Source: Weeksellaceae bacterium
GTDB lineage: Bacteria; Bacteroidota; Bacteroidia; Flavobacteriales; Weeksellaceae
DNA: 5,118 nucleotides
Reading direction: 5' to 3'
Assembly: GCA_022701475.1 (NCBI GenBank)
Contig: JAKOOI010000103.1
Span: 1 to 5,118 of the forward strand
The notes below the pieces were generated by a model, which worked only from the letters and a program-made list of their open reading frames with translations, was not told where the DNA came from and did not search any database. This document shows, one piece after another, positions 1 through 5,118 of this stretch (within the stretch, counting starts at the first letter, position 1; every line of letters begins with the position of its first letter). The position numbers and the translations under genes are program-made.

Positions 1-1
1 C

Positions 2-46
2 TACAATCCCATAGAATTGGACAAAGCTTACCCATACAAAAAATGA
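2..46 (+). CDS. C-terminal end of an unidentified gene (partial, cut by window edge)
   Basis: The second forward frame is open from the window edge and reads YNPIELDKAYPYKK before a TGA at 44-46. This frame is preferred for two reasons: its stop falls exactly where the terminator stem begins, and the tail looks protein-like, with mixed hydrophobic, acidic and aromatic residues and a Lys-Lys end. The first frame is also open, to a TGA at 64-66, but that stop lies inside the hairpin loop. The third frame closes at 10-12. Fourteen residues are too few to assign a family. If real, the gene converges on the nuclease gene and shares its terminator. Confidence 0.45.
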   Translation, partial: YNPIELDKAYPYKK

Positions 47-105
47 GAAAAGCTCTGCGAAGCTGAGACTTCGCAGAGCGCTTTAGGACTTCGCAGAGCT
101 TTTCT
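46..105. terminator. Bidirectional intrinsic terminator with three arms
   Basis: Positions 46-62 (AGAAAAGCTCTGCGAAG) are the exact reverse complement of 89-105, giving a perfect 17-bp stem around a 26-nt loop. On the + strand the stem is followed by TTTTGTTTTT (106-115). On the - strand it is followed by CATTTTTTG, read from 45 down to 37. A further copy of the right arm at 69-79 (CTTCGCAGAGC) can pair with 52-62 as an 11-bp stem with a 6-nt loop, which on the - strand ends in TTTTCTCATTTTTT. The structure therefore suits termination of both the leftward nuclease gene and the rightward gene entering from the left edge. The outer right arm overlaps the last seven codons of the nuclease gene. 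Confidence 0.85.
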
Positions 106-565
106 TTTTGTTTTTCCTGAAGTCCCACGGCGACAGCGGCTTCTTATCTGCCCAGAGCCCCAGCTTTCCGGCTTTGGCTTCGTCCTGAAGTTTTTGGAGT
201 TCAGTATTTTTGGAAGCTTTGAAATACCACCAGCCGAAACCTGCCCTTACAATTTCCCGTGACAGGTATTTGTCCTGGTCGTAGAAAACTCCGGCTATTT
301 CCCTGCCGTAGCGGTCTTTTCCTACACTGTAGTAAGTAACGGTCTTGCCGAAAACCTGGCCGGCGGTAAATTGCCGGGCAGCCTTTCCGAAGGCCTGGCT
401 GTCTTCAGGACAATCGACCTCGGCCAGGCGAAGAGTCTCTTCCACATTGCCGGACAGCAGGATCACCACGGTATCCCCGTCCTTGATTTTGATAATTTTC
501 CCTTTTTTCTGGGAAAAGCACCATCCTGAAGCGAGAAGAAGGACGGCAAAAATCAGATTTTTCAT
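83..565 (-). CDS. Secreted/periplasmic thermonuclease (SNase-fold) family protein
   Basis: This is a staphylococcal nuclease-like (OB-fold) protein, predicted to be a Ca2+-dependent phosphodiesterase that cuts DNA and/or RNA. Numbering is for the 160-residue form. Residues 1-18 are a signal peptide (MKNLIFAVLLLASGWCFS, then QKKGK); no lipobox precedes the Cys, so cleavage by signal peptidase I is expected. DGDT at 29-32 matches the first metal-binding motif. LRLAEVDCPE (45-54) carries the Arg, Asp and Glu that correspond to S. aureus nuclease Arg35, Asp40 and Glu43. DRYGRE (84-89) supplies the equivalent of Arg87. GLWAD and PWDFRK near the C terminus are also typical of the family. All catalytic residues are present and the length is normal. 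ATGs at 577, 571 and 565 are in frame; 565 is chosen because it gives a canonical Met-Lys-Asn signal-peptide start, but there is no Shine-Dalgarno to decide. By eye the gene is more GC-rich than acpP. The substrate and physiological role are unknown. Confidence 0.9.
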   Translation of the reverse strand: MKNLIFAVLLLASGWCFSQKKGKIIKIKDGDTVVILLSGNVEETLRLAEVDCPEDSQAFGKAARQFTAGQVFGKTVTYYSVGKDRYGREIAGVFYDQDKYLSREIVRAGFGWWYFKASKNTELQKLQDEAKAGKLGLWADKKPLSPWDFRKNKKKSSAKS

Positions 566-654
566 CAGCATATACATTAATCATTTTGACTGAAGGCCGA
601 CAGATTGCGCAAAGGCTGTAACGGAGTCTTCCGAAAGCTATCGGTTCAGGCCTG

Positions 655-662
655 CAAAGGTA
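655..662 (-). promoter_or_regulatory. Candidate leftward promoter for the nuclease gene (-7 element)
   Basis: Read leftward, these bases are TACCTTTG followed by CA. They match the Bacteroidota -7 consensus TAnnTTTG, in the same TTTGCA context as the acpP promoter. Transcription would begin near 648-650 and leave a leader of about 84 nt before the ATG at 565. No good -33 TTTG/TTG element is seen about 20 bp upstream (around 680-690), so the call rests on the -7 box and its position. Confidence 0.45.
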
Positions 663-693
663 AGGGATCTTCCCCTGGAAATTTCATCTGCGG

Positions 694-713
694 CCGGAAA
701 CGATCCGGAAACG
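694..713. repeat. Pair of 9-bp direct repeats (CCGGAAACG) in the divergent intergenic region
   Basis: CCGGAAACG occurs at 694-702 and again at 705-713, an 11-bp period that puts both copies on nearly the same face of the helix. They lie about 32 bp upstream of the nuclease -7 box and about 175 bp upstream of the acpP -7 box, inside a GC-rich patch. Such an arrangement could be a regulator site, but no known operator is recognised and a 9-bp repeat may be chance. The rest of the 566-848 stretch shows no convincing gene or RNA structure. Confidence 0.35.
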
Positions 714-848
714 GCGGCCCGAGAAAGATATGGCCGGTGTATTGCCTCTATAACCGGACATTAAACAATACTTACGGTACAGGAATATAAAGCTCTGAAA
801 ACGAAAACACTAAAAAGGCAGCCGATAAAATACATCCCCGCAGGGTAC

Positions 849-895
849 AAAAAAAGCTAAAAAAATGTTTTATCGTAAAGAATTTTATATATTTG
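849..895 (+). promoter_or_regulatory. Promoter of the acpP-fabF operon with phased A-tracts
   Basis: TATATTTG at 888-895 is an exact match to the Bacteroidota -7 element TAnnTTTG and is followed by CA. The start of transcription is expected near 900-903, giving a short A-rich leader of roughly 25 nt before the ATG at 926. That leader has no Shine-Dalgarno, as is usual in this phylum. The -33 region (TGTTTT, 866-871) is a weak match. Just upstream, two runs of seven A at 849-855 and 859-865 are spaced exactly 10 bp apart. This resembles an UP-like or bent-DNA element and fits a strongly expressed gene. Confidence 0.7.
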
Positions 896-925
896 CACCA
901 TCTAACAATAAAAAAATAATTTACT

Positions 926-1165
926 ATGTCAGACATTGCATCAAGAGTAAAAGCTATCATCGCTGATAAGCTTGACGTTGAAGAAACAGAAGTAACTCCT
1001 GAGGCTAGCTTTACTAACGATTTAGGAGCAGACTCATTAGATACAGTTGAATTAATCATGGAATTCGAAAAAGAATTCAACATTCAGATTCCTGATGACC
1101 AGGCTGAAAAAATTACTACTGTAGGTCACGCTATCGCTTACATCGAAGAAGTAGTAAATAAATAA
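926..1165 (+). CDS. acpP: Acyl carrier protein
   Basis: This small cytosolic protein carries acyl chains on a 4'-phosphopantetheine arm during type II fatty acid synthesis. It is 79 residues long, the usual AcpP size, acidic, and built on the four-helix pattern. Ser37 in [12 protein letters not shown] (34-45) is the phosphopantetheine attachment site within the canonical DSL motif. Helix III and IV residues [19 protein letters not shown] follow at 56-74. The ATG at 926 directly follows the A-rich leader and gives [12 protein letters not shown], a normal AcpP start. The gene is first in the rightward cluster and is followed after 33 nt by fabF, the enzyme that elongates its cargo; this pairing is very common in bacteria. 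AcpP is normally one of the most abundant proteins in the cell, consistent with the strong-looking promoter. Confidence 0.97.
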   Translation: MSDIASRVKAIIADKLDVEETEVTPEASFTNDLGADSLDTVELIMEFEKEFNIQIPDDQAEKITTVGHAIAYIEEVVNK

Positions 1166-1198
1166 TATTCTTCAACAAAAAGAAAACAAACAAAGTTT

Positions 1199-2443
1199 AT
1201 GGAATTGAAAAGAGTAGTTGTAACCGGGTTTGGAGCAATAACACCGATTGGAAATAATGCAAAAGAATACTGGGAAAATCTTGTAAAAGGTGAGAGCGGT
1301 GCCGCTCCGATTACTCTTTTTAATGCCACAAACTTCAAAACCAAGTTCGCTTGTGAGGTAAAAAATTTCGATCCGCTGCAGCATTTCGATAAGAAAGAAG
1401 CAAAAAAAATGGACCGGAATACCCAACTTGGACTGGTTGCTGCCAGGGAAGCTGTAGAACATTCACGCATTATTGCCGATAACGTCAATAAAGACAGGGT
1501 CGGGGTAATCTGGGGATCAGGAATCGGCGGACTGGAAACTTTTGAGACTGAAGTATTAGGTTGGGCCAATACGGAAATTCCGCGCTTCAACCCGTTCTTT
1601 ATCCCTAAAATGATTGCGGACATTACACCGGGGCATATTTCCATTGAATACGGATTCCACGGACCGAACTACACCACAGTTTCGGCATGTGCCTCTTCTG
1701 CCAACGCCTTGATCGATGCCAAGATGCTGCTCCAGCTCGGAAAAGCAGATGTTATTGTATGCGGAGGTTCTGAAGCTGCCGTTACGGCGAGCGGTGTCGG
1801 CGGATTCAATGCCATGATGGCACTTTCCACCAGGAATGACGATCCTACCACTGCTTCCAGGCCTTTTGACAAAGACCGTGACGGCTTTGTACTGGGCGAA
1901 GGAGCCGGATGTATCATCCTTGAGGAATACGAACACGCCGTAAAACGCGGAGCCACCATTTATGCAGAACTGCTGGGCGGAGGTCTGAGCGCAGATGCAC
2001 ACCACATGACAGCCCCTCATCCGGAAGGATTAGGCGCTTACCTGGTAATGAAAAACTGTCTGGAAGATGCAGGCCTAACTGCTGATGAAGTAGACCATAT
2101 CAACATGCATGGTACGTCTACTCCATTAGGAGATATTGCAGAATCCAACGCTATTTCCAAATTACTGGGCGAACATGCATTCGACATTCAGATCAATTCC
2201 ACCAAATCAATGACCGGGCACCTTCTGGGCGCTGCAGGCGTAATTGAGGCCATTGCTGCATTAGGAACCATTATCCATGGAATTGTTCCTCCTACCATCA
2301 ACCATTTTACCGATGATGAGCATATCGACAGCCGACTGAATTTCACCTTCAACGAAGCTGCGAAAAAAGATGTGAAAGTTGCCATGAGCAATACTTTCGG
2401 GTTCGGCGGCCATAACGCCTGTGTTCTGTTTAAGAAAATCTAA
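1199..2443 (+). CDS. fabF: 3-oxoacyl-[acyl-carrier-protein] synthase II (KAS II)
   Basis: FabF catalyses decarboxylative condensation of malonyl-ACP with acyl-ACP, the chain-elongating step of type II fatty acid synthesis in the cytosol. At 414 residues it is full length for KAS II. The thiolase-fold catalytic triad is intact: Cys164 in VSACASS, His304 in NMHGTSTPLGD, and His341 in TKSMTGHLLGAAG, with Lys336 in the same motif. The N terminus RVVVTGFGAITPIG and the C-terminal SNTFGFGGHNA loop are standard; that loop contains the Phe400 position that gates the acyl pocket in E. coli FabF. The Cys-His-His triad separates it from FabH, which uses Cys-His-Asn. A FabB-type assignment is less likely given the closer match of these motifs and the length to FabF. 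The start follows an A-rich leader with no Shine-Dalgarno. It is the second gene of the cluster, and rnc begins 9 nt after its stop. Confidence 0.96.
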   Translation: MELKRVVVTGFGAITPIGNNAKEYWENLVKGESGAAPITLFNATNFKTKFACEVKNFDPLQHFDKKEAKKMDRNTQLGLVAAREAVEHSRIIADNVNKDRVGVIWGSGIGGLETFETEVLGWANTEIPRFNPFFIPKMIADITPGHISIEYGFHGPNYTTVSACASSANALIDAKMLLQLGKADVIVCGGSEAAVTASGVGGFNAMMALSTRNDDPTTASRPFDKDRDGFVLGEGAGCIILEEYEHAVKRGATIYAELLGGGLSADAHHMTAPHPEGLGAYLVMKNCLEDAGLTADEVDHINMHGTSTPLGDIAESNAISKLLGEHAFDIQINSTKSMTGHLLGAAGVIEAIAALGTIIHGIVPPTINHFTDDEHIDSRLNFTFNEAAKKDVKVAMSNTFGFGGHNACVLFKKI

Positions 2444-2452
2444 TTTTACTGA

Positions 2453-3214
2453 ATGGAGTTACAGAAATACTTTTCTAAATTCCTTCTCAACAAAAGAAAA
2501 AGAAAACTAACGGAGAGAGACTACTTTCTCAGTACCAAGCTGTATACGATGCTCGGCACTGAGATACAGAATGTCGCGCTCTACCGTGAGGCTTTTTCAT
2601 TGAAAAGTTCATCCAAGAATAAAGACAGCAATTACGAGCGTCTTGAATTCTTAGGAGATTCCGTTTTGGGTACCATCATATCATGCCACCTGTTCCATAC
2701 CTATCCTCAGGCTAATGAAGGATACCTGACCCAGATGAAATCCAAGATCGTCAACCGGAAAAACCTCAATAAACTGGGGGAAGACCTGAAGCTCACCGAT
2801 CTGCTGCAGAAGCAGACCGCAGTGGCCCTGGGAGAAAATATCTCCGGAAACCTTCTGGAAGCTCTTATCGGCGCCGTCTACCTGGATTTCCAGTATGACG
2901 CCTGCAAAAGGATTGTGCTGGAAAAGCTGCTGACGCCCACTGAGATCAACAAGCTTGAAAATAAGATCGTCAGTTACAAAGGCCTCCTCCTCGAATGGAG
3001 CCAGAAGAAAAAGTTAAATATAAAATACGAAACCTGCGAAGAGATCCAGGTAAACCGATCGGTAGTCTTCCGCTGCCATGTATGGCTGGGAGAGGAAAAG
3101 ATTGCCAACGCTACGGAAACTTCAAAGAAGAAGGCAGAAGAGAAAGCAGCCCAGAGAGCATTTTATATTTTAAACAAAAAAGAAAACATCCTTGGAAATT
3201 CAAAAGCTTTATGA
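2453..3214 (+). CDS. rnc: Ribonuclease III
   Basis: RNase III cleaves double-stranded RNA, processing rRNA precursors and some mRNAs, and acts as a homodimer. The 253 residues comprise a basic N-terminal extension (about 1-30), the catalytic domain (about 30-165) and a double-stranded RNA-binding domain (about 173-241). The signature ERLEFLGDS is at 62-70, with metal-binding and catalytic Glu65 and Asp69. The second active-site motif reads ENISGNLLEALIGAVYLD (128-145). Its Glu136 matches E. coli Glu117, but the position of E. coli Asp114 is Asn133. The RNA-binding domain ends in the usual basic helix (TSKKKAEEKAAQRA, 223-236). The gene starts 9 nt after fabF, in line with the common acpP-fabF-rnc order, and its last 23 nt overlap the next gene in another frame. 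Family identity is secure; the Asn substitution leaves some doubt about catalytic detail. Confidence 0.95.
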   Translation: MELQKYFSKFLLNKRKRKLTERDYFLSTKLYTMLGTEIQNVALYREAFSLKSSSKNKDSNYERLEFLGDSVLGTIISCHLFHTYPQANEGYLTQMKSKIVNRKNLNKLGEDLKLTDLLQKQTAVALGENISGNLLEALIGAVYLDFQYDACKRIVLEKLLTPTEINKLENKIVSYKGLLLEWSQKKKLNIKYETCEEIQVNRSVVFRCHVWLGEEKIANATETSKKKAEEKAAQRAFYILNKKENILGNSKAL

Positions 3215-3665
3215 TCCGGACGATACAGAATGTGAAGATATTGCCGTTGGGTTGGTAAGATTAGCAAAACATATCCCAGATCATGAGTTTTTTTTTAAAG
3301 TCAATCTGAAAAATAGCCTGAACTTTGAACGCATTGATGATCTGATCATCCAGGGAATTTTTTATGACTATCATTTTCCGAGATTCGAGGCTTACCATCA
3401 GGTAACCAGATGCTGTTTTACCTTTATTGCCAACAAATCATCTGAAAGTAAACAGAAGAAAACACACACAGAACTCTTCTTACAGGAAGAGAACATTAAA
3501 TTTTTATTAAATAATCAGGTAGAAGTACAATATATTTTGCACAGTTCGGAACAGTTTCCTGATTTTTCCGTAATTTTGCTCCCTGAAAATCTTGTGTTTC
3601 CGATTCAAGATTATACATTAAGTTCTGAAGAAGAACTTTATCAAATTATCCAGTATTATGAATAA
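3192..3665 (+). CDS. IPExxxVDY-like family protein, function unknown (TTG start)
   Basis: This 157-residue protein has no signal peptide or membrane segment. It resembles the Bacteroidota-restricted IPExxxVDY family in its location between rnc and pyk and in its layout: an N-terminal DIAVGLVRLAKHIPDHEFFFKVN stretch beginning at residue 16, an aromatic-rich middle (IFYDYHFPRFEAY, 56-68), a FIANKSSES segment (78-86), and a C-terminal ILLPE (128-132). The namesake motif itself is degenerate here, so the family name is tentative. No function is known to me for the family. The start codon is TTG at 3192: there is no ATG anywhere in this frame from the preceding stop at 3171-3173 to the end, and the mature sequence contains no internal Met. 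It overlaps rnc by 23 nt and pyk by 8 nt, which suggests translational coupling to both. A later TTG at 3252 would lose the conserved-looking N terminus. Confidence 0.75.
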   Translation: MEIQKLYDPDDTECEDIAVGLVRLAKHIPDHEFFFKVNLKNSLNFERIDDLIIQGIFYDYHFPRFEAYHQVTRCCFTFIANKSSESKQKKTHTELFLQEENIKFLLNNQVEVQYILHSSEQFPDFSVILLPENLVFPIQDYTLSSEEELYQIIQYYE

Positions 3666-5103
3666 GTATTTAAAGAAGACAAAAATTATCGCAACACTTG
3701 GTCCGGCTTCATCGTCGAGAGAAGTTATGTTAGGGTTAATGAAAGCAGGTGTTGACATTTTCAGAATCAACTTTTCCCATGCAGACTACGACTTAGTTCG
3801 ATCCAATATCCAGATCATCAGAGACCTCAACAGGGAATACGGTTTTTCCGTAGGCATCCTGGGAGATCTGCAGGGCCCGAAACTGAGAGTAGGCGTAGTG
3901 AAGGAAGGTTCTTACCTTAATCCTGGAGATATTCTGACCTTTACCAATGAAAAAATAGAAGGTGATTCCACGAAAGTATACATGACATACCAGCAGTTCC
4001 CGCAGGATGTGAAGGTAGGCGAAAGAATCCTTATCGATGACGGAAAGCTGGTGCTTGAAGTAATGGAAACCAACCTTACCGATACCGTAAAAGCAAAAAC
4101 CATCCAGGGAGGCCCGCTGAGCTCTAAAAAAGGAGTGAACCTGCCCAATACCAATGTTTCCCTTCCGGCATTGACGGAAAAAGACATCCAGGATGCCAAT
4201 TTTATGCTGGATCAGGATGTAGACTGGATCGCCCTTTCTTTCGTACGCCATGCACAGGATATCATCGATCTTAAAGAACTGATCTCAAAACATCCTAACG
4301 GAAAATTCAAAACCCCGATCATCGCCAAGATCGAAAAGCCTGAAGGGGTAAAAAATATTGATGAAATCTTACTGGAGTGCGACGGCGTGATGGTAGCCCG
4401 TGGAGATCTAGGAGTTGAAGTTCCGATGGAAGAAGTTCCGGCCATCCAGAAGACCCTGGTGGAGAAAGCTAGATTCTATTCCAAACCGGTAATCATCGCT
4501 ACCCAGATGATGGAAACCATGATCAACAGCCTGACACCAACAAGAGCGGAAGTAAATGACGTTGCCAACTCCGTATTGGACGGCGCGGATGCCGTAATGC
4601 TTTCCGGGGAGACTTCCGTAGGAAGATATCCTGTACAGGTAGTGGAGAACATGGCGAAAATCGTGAAGAATATTGAGACAACCCACTTCTACCAGCACAA
4701 GAACGAACCGATAGAAAAAGACTTCAATTGCATCGATGAACGATTCATTACCAACAGGGTTTGCCTTGCCGCCGTAAGAATCGCAAAAACGACCAACGTA
4801 TCAGCTATCGTTACCCTGACGAGCTCCGGTTATACGGCGTTCCAGCTTTCAGCACACCGGCCGAATTCCCACATTATCGTATACAGCGGAAACAGAAGGG
4901 TCATTACCATGCTGAACCTGCTTTGGGGCGTACATGCCTATTATTATGACATGAAAAAATCTACCGACGAAACCATTATCCAGGTGAATATGCTTACCCA
5001 TAATTACGGATATATCGAAGCCGGAGATTTCGTAATCAATATCAATGCAACTCCGTCATATGAAGGAGGAAAAACCAATACACTAAGGCTGACTACCGTT
5101 TAA
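3658..5103 (+). CDS. pyk: Pyruvate kinase
   Basis: This enzyme transfers phosphate from phosphoenolpyruvate to ADP, giving pyruvate and ATP, the last step of glycolysis in the cytosol. It has 481 residues, the normal length. TATLGPAS-type and RINFSHADY motifs (around 12-18 and 36-44) give Arg36, Asn38 and Ser40 of the active site. The B domain spans about 71-168. The catalytic Lys224 lies in IIAKIEKPEG with Glu226, Asp250 in VARGDLG, Thr282 in ATQMMETM, and the MLSGETSVGRYP motif at 314-325. The C-terminal domain (about 360-481) keeps a TSSGYTA loop (388-394) at the place of the phosphate-binding effector loop, so sugar-phosphate regulation is possible but not shown. Lys75 in GDLQGPKLRVG marks the potassium-independent class. 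The ATG at 3658 sits inside the last codons of the upstream gene (8-nt overlap). Confidence 0.97.
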   Translation: MNKYLKKTKIIATLGPASSSREVMLGLMKAGVDIFRINFSHADYDLVRSNIQIIRDLNREYGFSVGILGDLQGPKLRVGVVKEGSYLNPGDILTFTNEKIEGDSTKVYMTYQQFPQDVKVGERILIDDGKLVLEVMETNLTDTVKAKTIQGGPLSSKKGVNLPNTNVSLPALTEKDIQDANFMLDQDVDWIALSFVRHAQDIIDLKELISKHPNGKFKTPIIAKIEKPEGVKNIDEILLECDGVMVARGDLGVEVPMEEVPAIQKTLVEKARFYSKPVIIATQMMETMINSLTPTRAEVNDVANSVLDGADAVMLSGETSVGRYPVQVVENMAKIVKNIETTHFYQHKNEPIEKDFNCIDERFITNRVCLAAVRIAKTTNVSAIVTLTSSGYTAFQLSAHRPNSHIIVYSGNRRVITMLNLLWGVHAYYYDMKKSTDETIIQVNMLTHNYGYIEAGDFVININATPSYEGGKTNTLRLTTV

Positions 5104-5109
5104 ACGGTA
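5094..5109. repeat. 16-bp perfect palindrome across the pyk stop codon
   Basis: TACCGTTTAAACGGTA reads the same on both strands and contains the pyk TAA at 5101-5103. As RNA it would fold into a 6-bp stem with a TTAA tetraloop. No T-run is visible in the 9 bases left after it (AGTACAATA), so the sequence alone does not make it an intrinsic terminator; it could be a protein-binding site or part of a structure that continues beyond the window. Confidence 0.5.
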
Positions 5110-5118
5110 AGTACAATA

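Noticed and set aside
664..674. Short hairpin GGGA-TCT-TCCC upstream of the nuclease promoter
   Set aside because: Four base pairs with a 3-nt loop is too weak and too common to support a structured element.
605..790. Rightward 61-residue open frame in the divergent intergenic region
   Set aside because: It would start with TTG, has no leader or promoter suited to it, overlaps the leftward promoter and direct repeats, and its Gly/Lys/Arg/Cys-rich composition looks like translated noncoding GC-rich DNA.
1061..1078. Repeated GAATTC with similar flanks inside acpP
   Set aside because: It is explained by the coding sequence EFEKEF of helix II and has no independent significance.
772..1083. Leftward 103-residue open frame opposite acpP
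   Set aside because: It is antisense to acpP, whose frame is certain, and shows only low-complexity Ser/Phe-rich sequence.
1556..2020. Leftward 154-residue open frame opposite fabF
   Set aside because: It is a shadow of the strongly conserved fabF frame with no recognisable domain.
3529..3539. Possible internal promoter for pyk (ATATATTTTGC)
   Set aside because: It resembles the TTTGCA context of the acpP promoter, but the spacing is TAnnnTTTG rather than TAnnTTTG, and no -33 element is clear. It lies inside a coding sequence where AT-rich matches arise easily.
3793..4251. Leftward 152-residue open frame opposite pyk
   Set aside because: It is antisense to conserved pyruvate kinase motifs and has no promoter or family features.

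Overview
The window looks like chromosomal core DNA from a flavobacterium, most likely of the Chryseobacterium / Weeksellaceae type (phylum Bacteroidota). The support is the gene order acpP-fabF-rnc-(small Bacteroidota-specific gene)-pyk, the two candidate promoters that match the Bacteroidota -7 element TAnnTTTG, and A-rich leaders without Shine-Dalgarno sequences. The genus is an inference from protein character, because no database search was possible.

Layout. Positions 1-46 probably hold the last 14 codons of a rightward gene cut by the window edge. Positions 46-105 form a three-arm inverted-repeat terminator that can work in both directions, and its right arm lies inside the 3' end of the next gene. 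That gene runs leftward (83-565) and encodes an exported staphylococcal-nuclease-family protein. A 360-bp divergent intergenic region (566-925) follows. It holds a leftward promoter for the nuclease gene, a pair of 9-bp direct repeats, two 7-A tracts spaced 10 bp apart, and a rightward promoter for acpP. From 926 to 5103 five rightward genes are packed with gaps of 33 and 9 nt and overlaps of 23 and 8 nt: acyl carrier protein, beta-ketoacyl-ACP synthase II, ribonuclease III, an IPExxxVDY-like protein of unknown function, and pyruvate kinase.

How the genes work together. AcpP carries the growing acyl chain that FabF elongates, so these two form a direct biochemical pair. Rnc processes double-stranded RNA and Pyk makes pyruvate and ATP at the end of glycolysis, upstream of acetyl-CoA. 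The small gene between them is joined to both neighbours by overlaps. No terminator is visible between 926 and 5103, so one transcript from the acpP promoter is plausible.

No previously undescribed system is evident. The points most worth checking are an Asp-to-Asn change at a metal-binding position of RNase III, the ATG-free reading frame of the small gene (apparent TTG start), the competing hairpins shared by convergent genes at the left edge, and a Lys-type pyruvate kinase that predicts independence from potassium.
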